A stretch of DNA of 64,000 bases, taken from positions 248,001 to 312,000 of the forward strand of contig NZ_VHIM01000002.1 in the NCBI RefSeq assembly GCF_006494655.1. Reading direction: 5' to 3'. The translations under genes were made by a program, and so were the position numbers. Below the pieces are notes generated by a model. It saw nothing but the letters and a program-made list of their open reading frames with translations. It had not been told where the DNA came from and did no database searches. The stretch comes from Arthrobacter agilis (GTDB lineage Bacteria > Actinomycetota > Actinomycetes > Actinomycetales > Micrococcaceae). Positions 63,835 through 64,000 of this stretch are shown here, piece after piece (the stretch's first letter is position 1; each line of letters starts with the position of its first letter).

Positions 63835-64000
63835 CTAGGCGCAGGGCGCCGGCGTCGGTGGGTTCAGGTCCGCGTTGTACTCGTAGTCGGCACCCTCGGT
63901 GTTGTTGGTGATCGCGTCTTCCCAGGCACCCTCGTCGATCATCTTGGTGATCGCTTCGTTGATCTCCTCGCAACGATCGGTGCTGCCCTTGGGCAGGCCC
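63835..64000 (-). CDS. gluB: Glutamate-binding protein GluB (C-terminal part, cut by window)
   Basis: The last 55 codons of the amino-acid binding protein are read before the window ends; the N-terminus is beyond the right edge. The visible part contains LPKGSTDRCEEINEAITKM, then EGAWEDAITNNTEGADY and a Pro-rich end (NPPTPAPCA). Position before gluC and gluD, and the segment EGAWEDAI, match GluB-like proteins. The ATPase gene gluA would be expected further upstream, outside the window. Confidence 0.85.
   Translation of the reverse strand, partial: GLPKGSTDRCEEINEAITKMIDEGAWEDAITNNTEGADYEYNADLNPPTPAPCA

Overview
The window is about two-thirds G+C, has densely packed genes, and carries markers typical of Actinobacteria: actinobacterial-type DapD, a 7Fe ferredoxin FdxA next to DapC, TypA, a GluBCD glutamate uptake system, and many genes that appear to be transcribed without a leader. 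The conserved blocks (xseB-xseA / ispH / rmuC / ychF, and fdxA-dapC / gltA / galE / dapD-dapE) fit the family Micrococcaceae, most likely an Arthrobacter-like soil bacterium. That placement is inferred from gene content and order; no 16S or tRNA gene was seen.

Layout. 0-3 kb: an alanyl-tRNA editing protein (cut by the window edge) behind an Lrp/AsnC regulator, and an MFS exporter facing away. 3-4 kb: a GlcNAc-kinase-like ATPase. 4.3-7.9 kb: a four-gene OpuC/ProU-type osmoprotectant ABC operon closed by a strong hairpin. 7.9-11 kb: AlaA aminotransferase, PPK2 polyphosphate kinase, an FNT-family channel. 11-17.6 kb: core genes xseB, xseA, a membrane protein, ispH, rmuC, ychF. 17.6-18.3 kb: a decayed IS3-family transposase tail and a 21-bp inverted repeat.

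18.3-25.7 kb: an apparent sugar-phosphate uptake locus on the minus strand: histidine kinase, response regulator, AfuA-like binding protein, AfuB-like permease, AfuC-like ATPase and an organophosphate:phosphate antiporter-type MFS protein. The kinase and the permease are each broken by a one-base change in a run of C. 25.8-29 kb: aldo/keto reductase, an unknown protein and a stand-alone FabF. 29.1-34.9 kb: a ROK regulator divergent from a five-gene operon (binding protein, permease, ATPase, ketose 3-epimerase, small P-loop kinase), arranged like the fructose-uptake frcBCAK operons but with an allulose/tagatose 3-epimerase added.

35-48.6 kb: two complete peptide/nickel-type ABC transporters in tandem, each with its own binding protein, two permeases and a fused two-domain ATPase. 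The first contains an oversized permease and is interrupted by an antisense PH-domain gene. 49-50.8 kb: a BCCT betaine/choline carrier, also broken by a one-base frameshift. 51-64 kb: housekeeping genes: typA, fdxA-dapC, gltA, galE, dapD/dapE with overlapping divergent promoters, and the end of a glutamate ABC operon.

Three intact-looking genes broken by single-base indels (two of them in C6/C7 runs) are either assembly errors or slippery tracts; this should be settled before the physiology is interpreted. At least ten starts show a TAnnnT box ending 6-8 bases before the start codon and no Shine-Dalgarno sequence, so leaderless translation seems common here.
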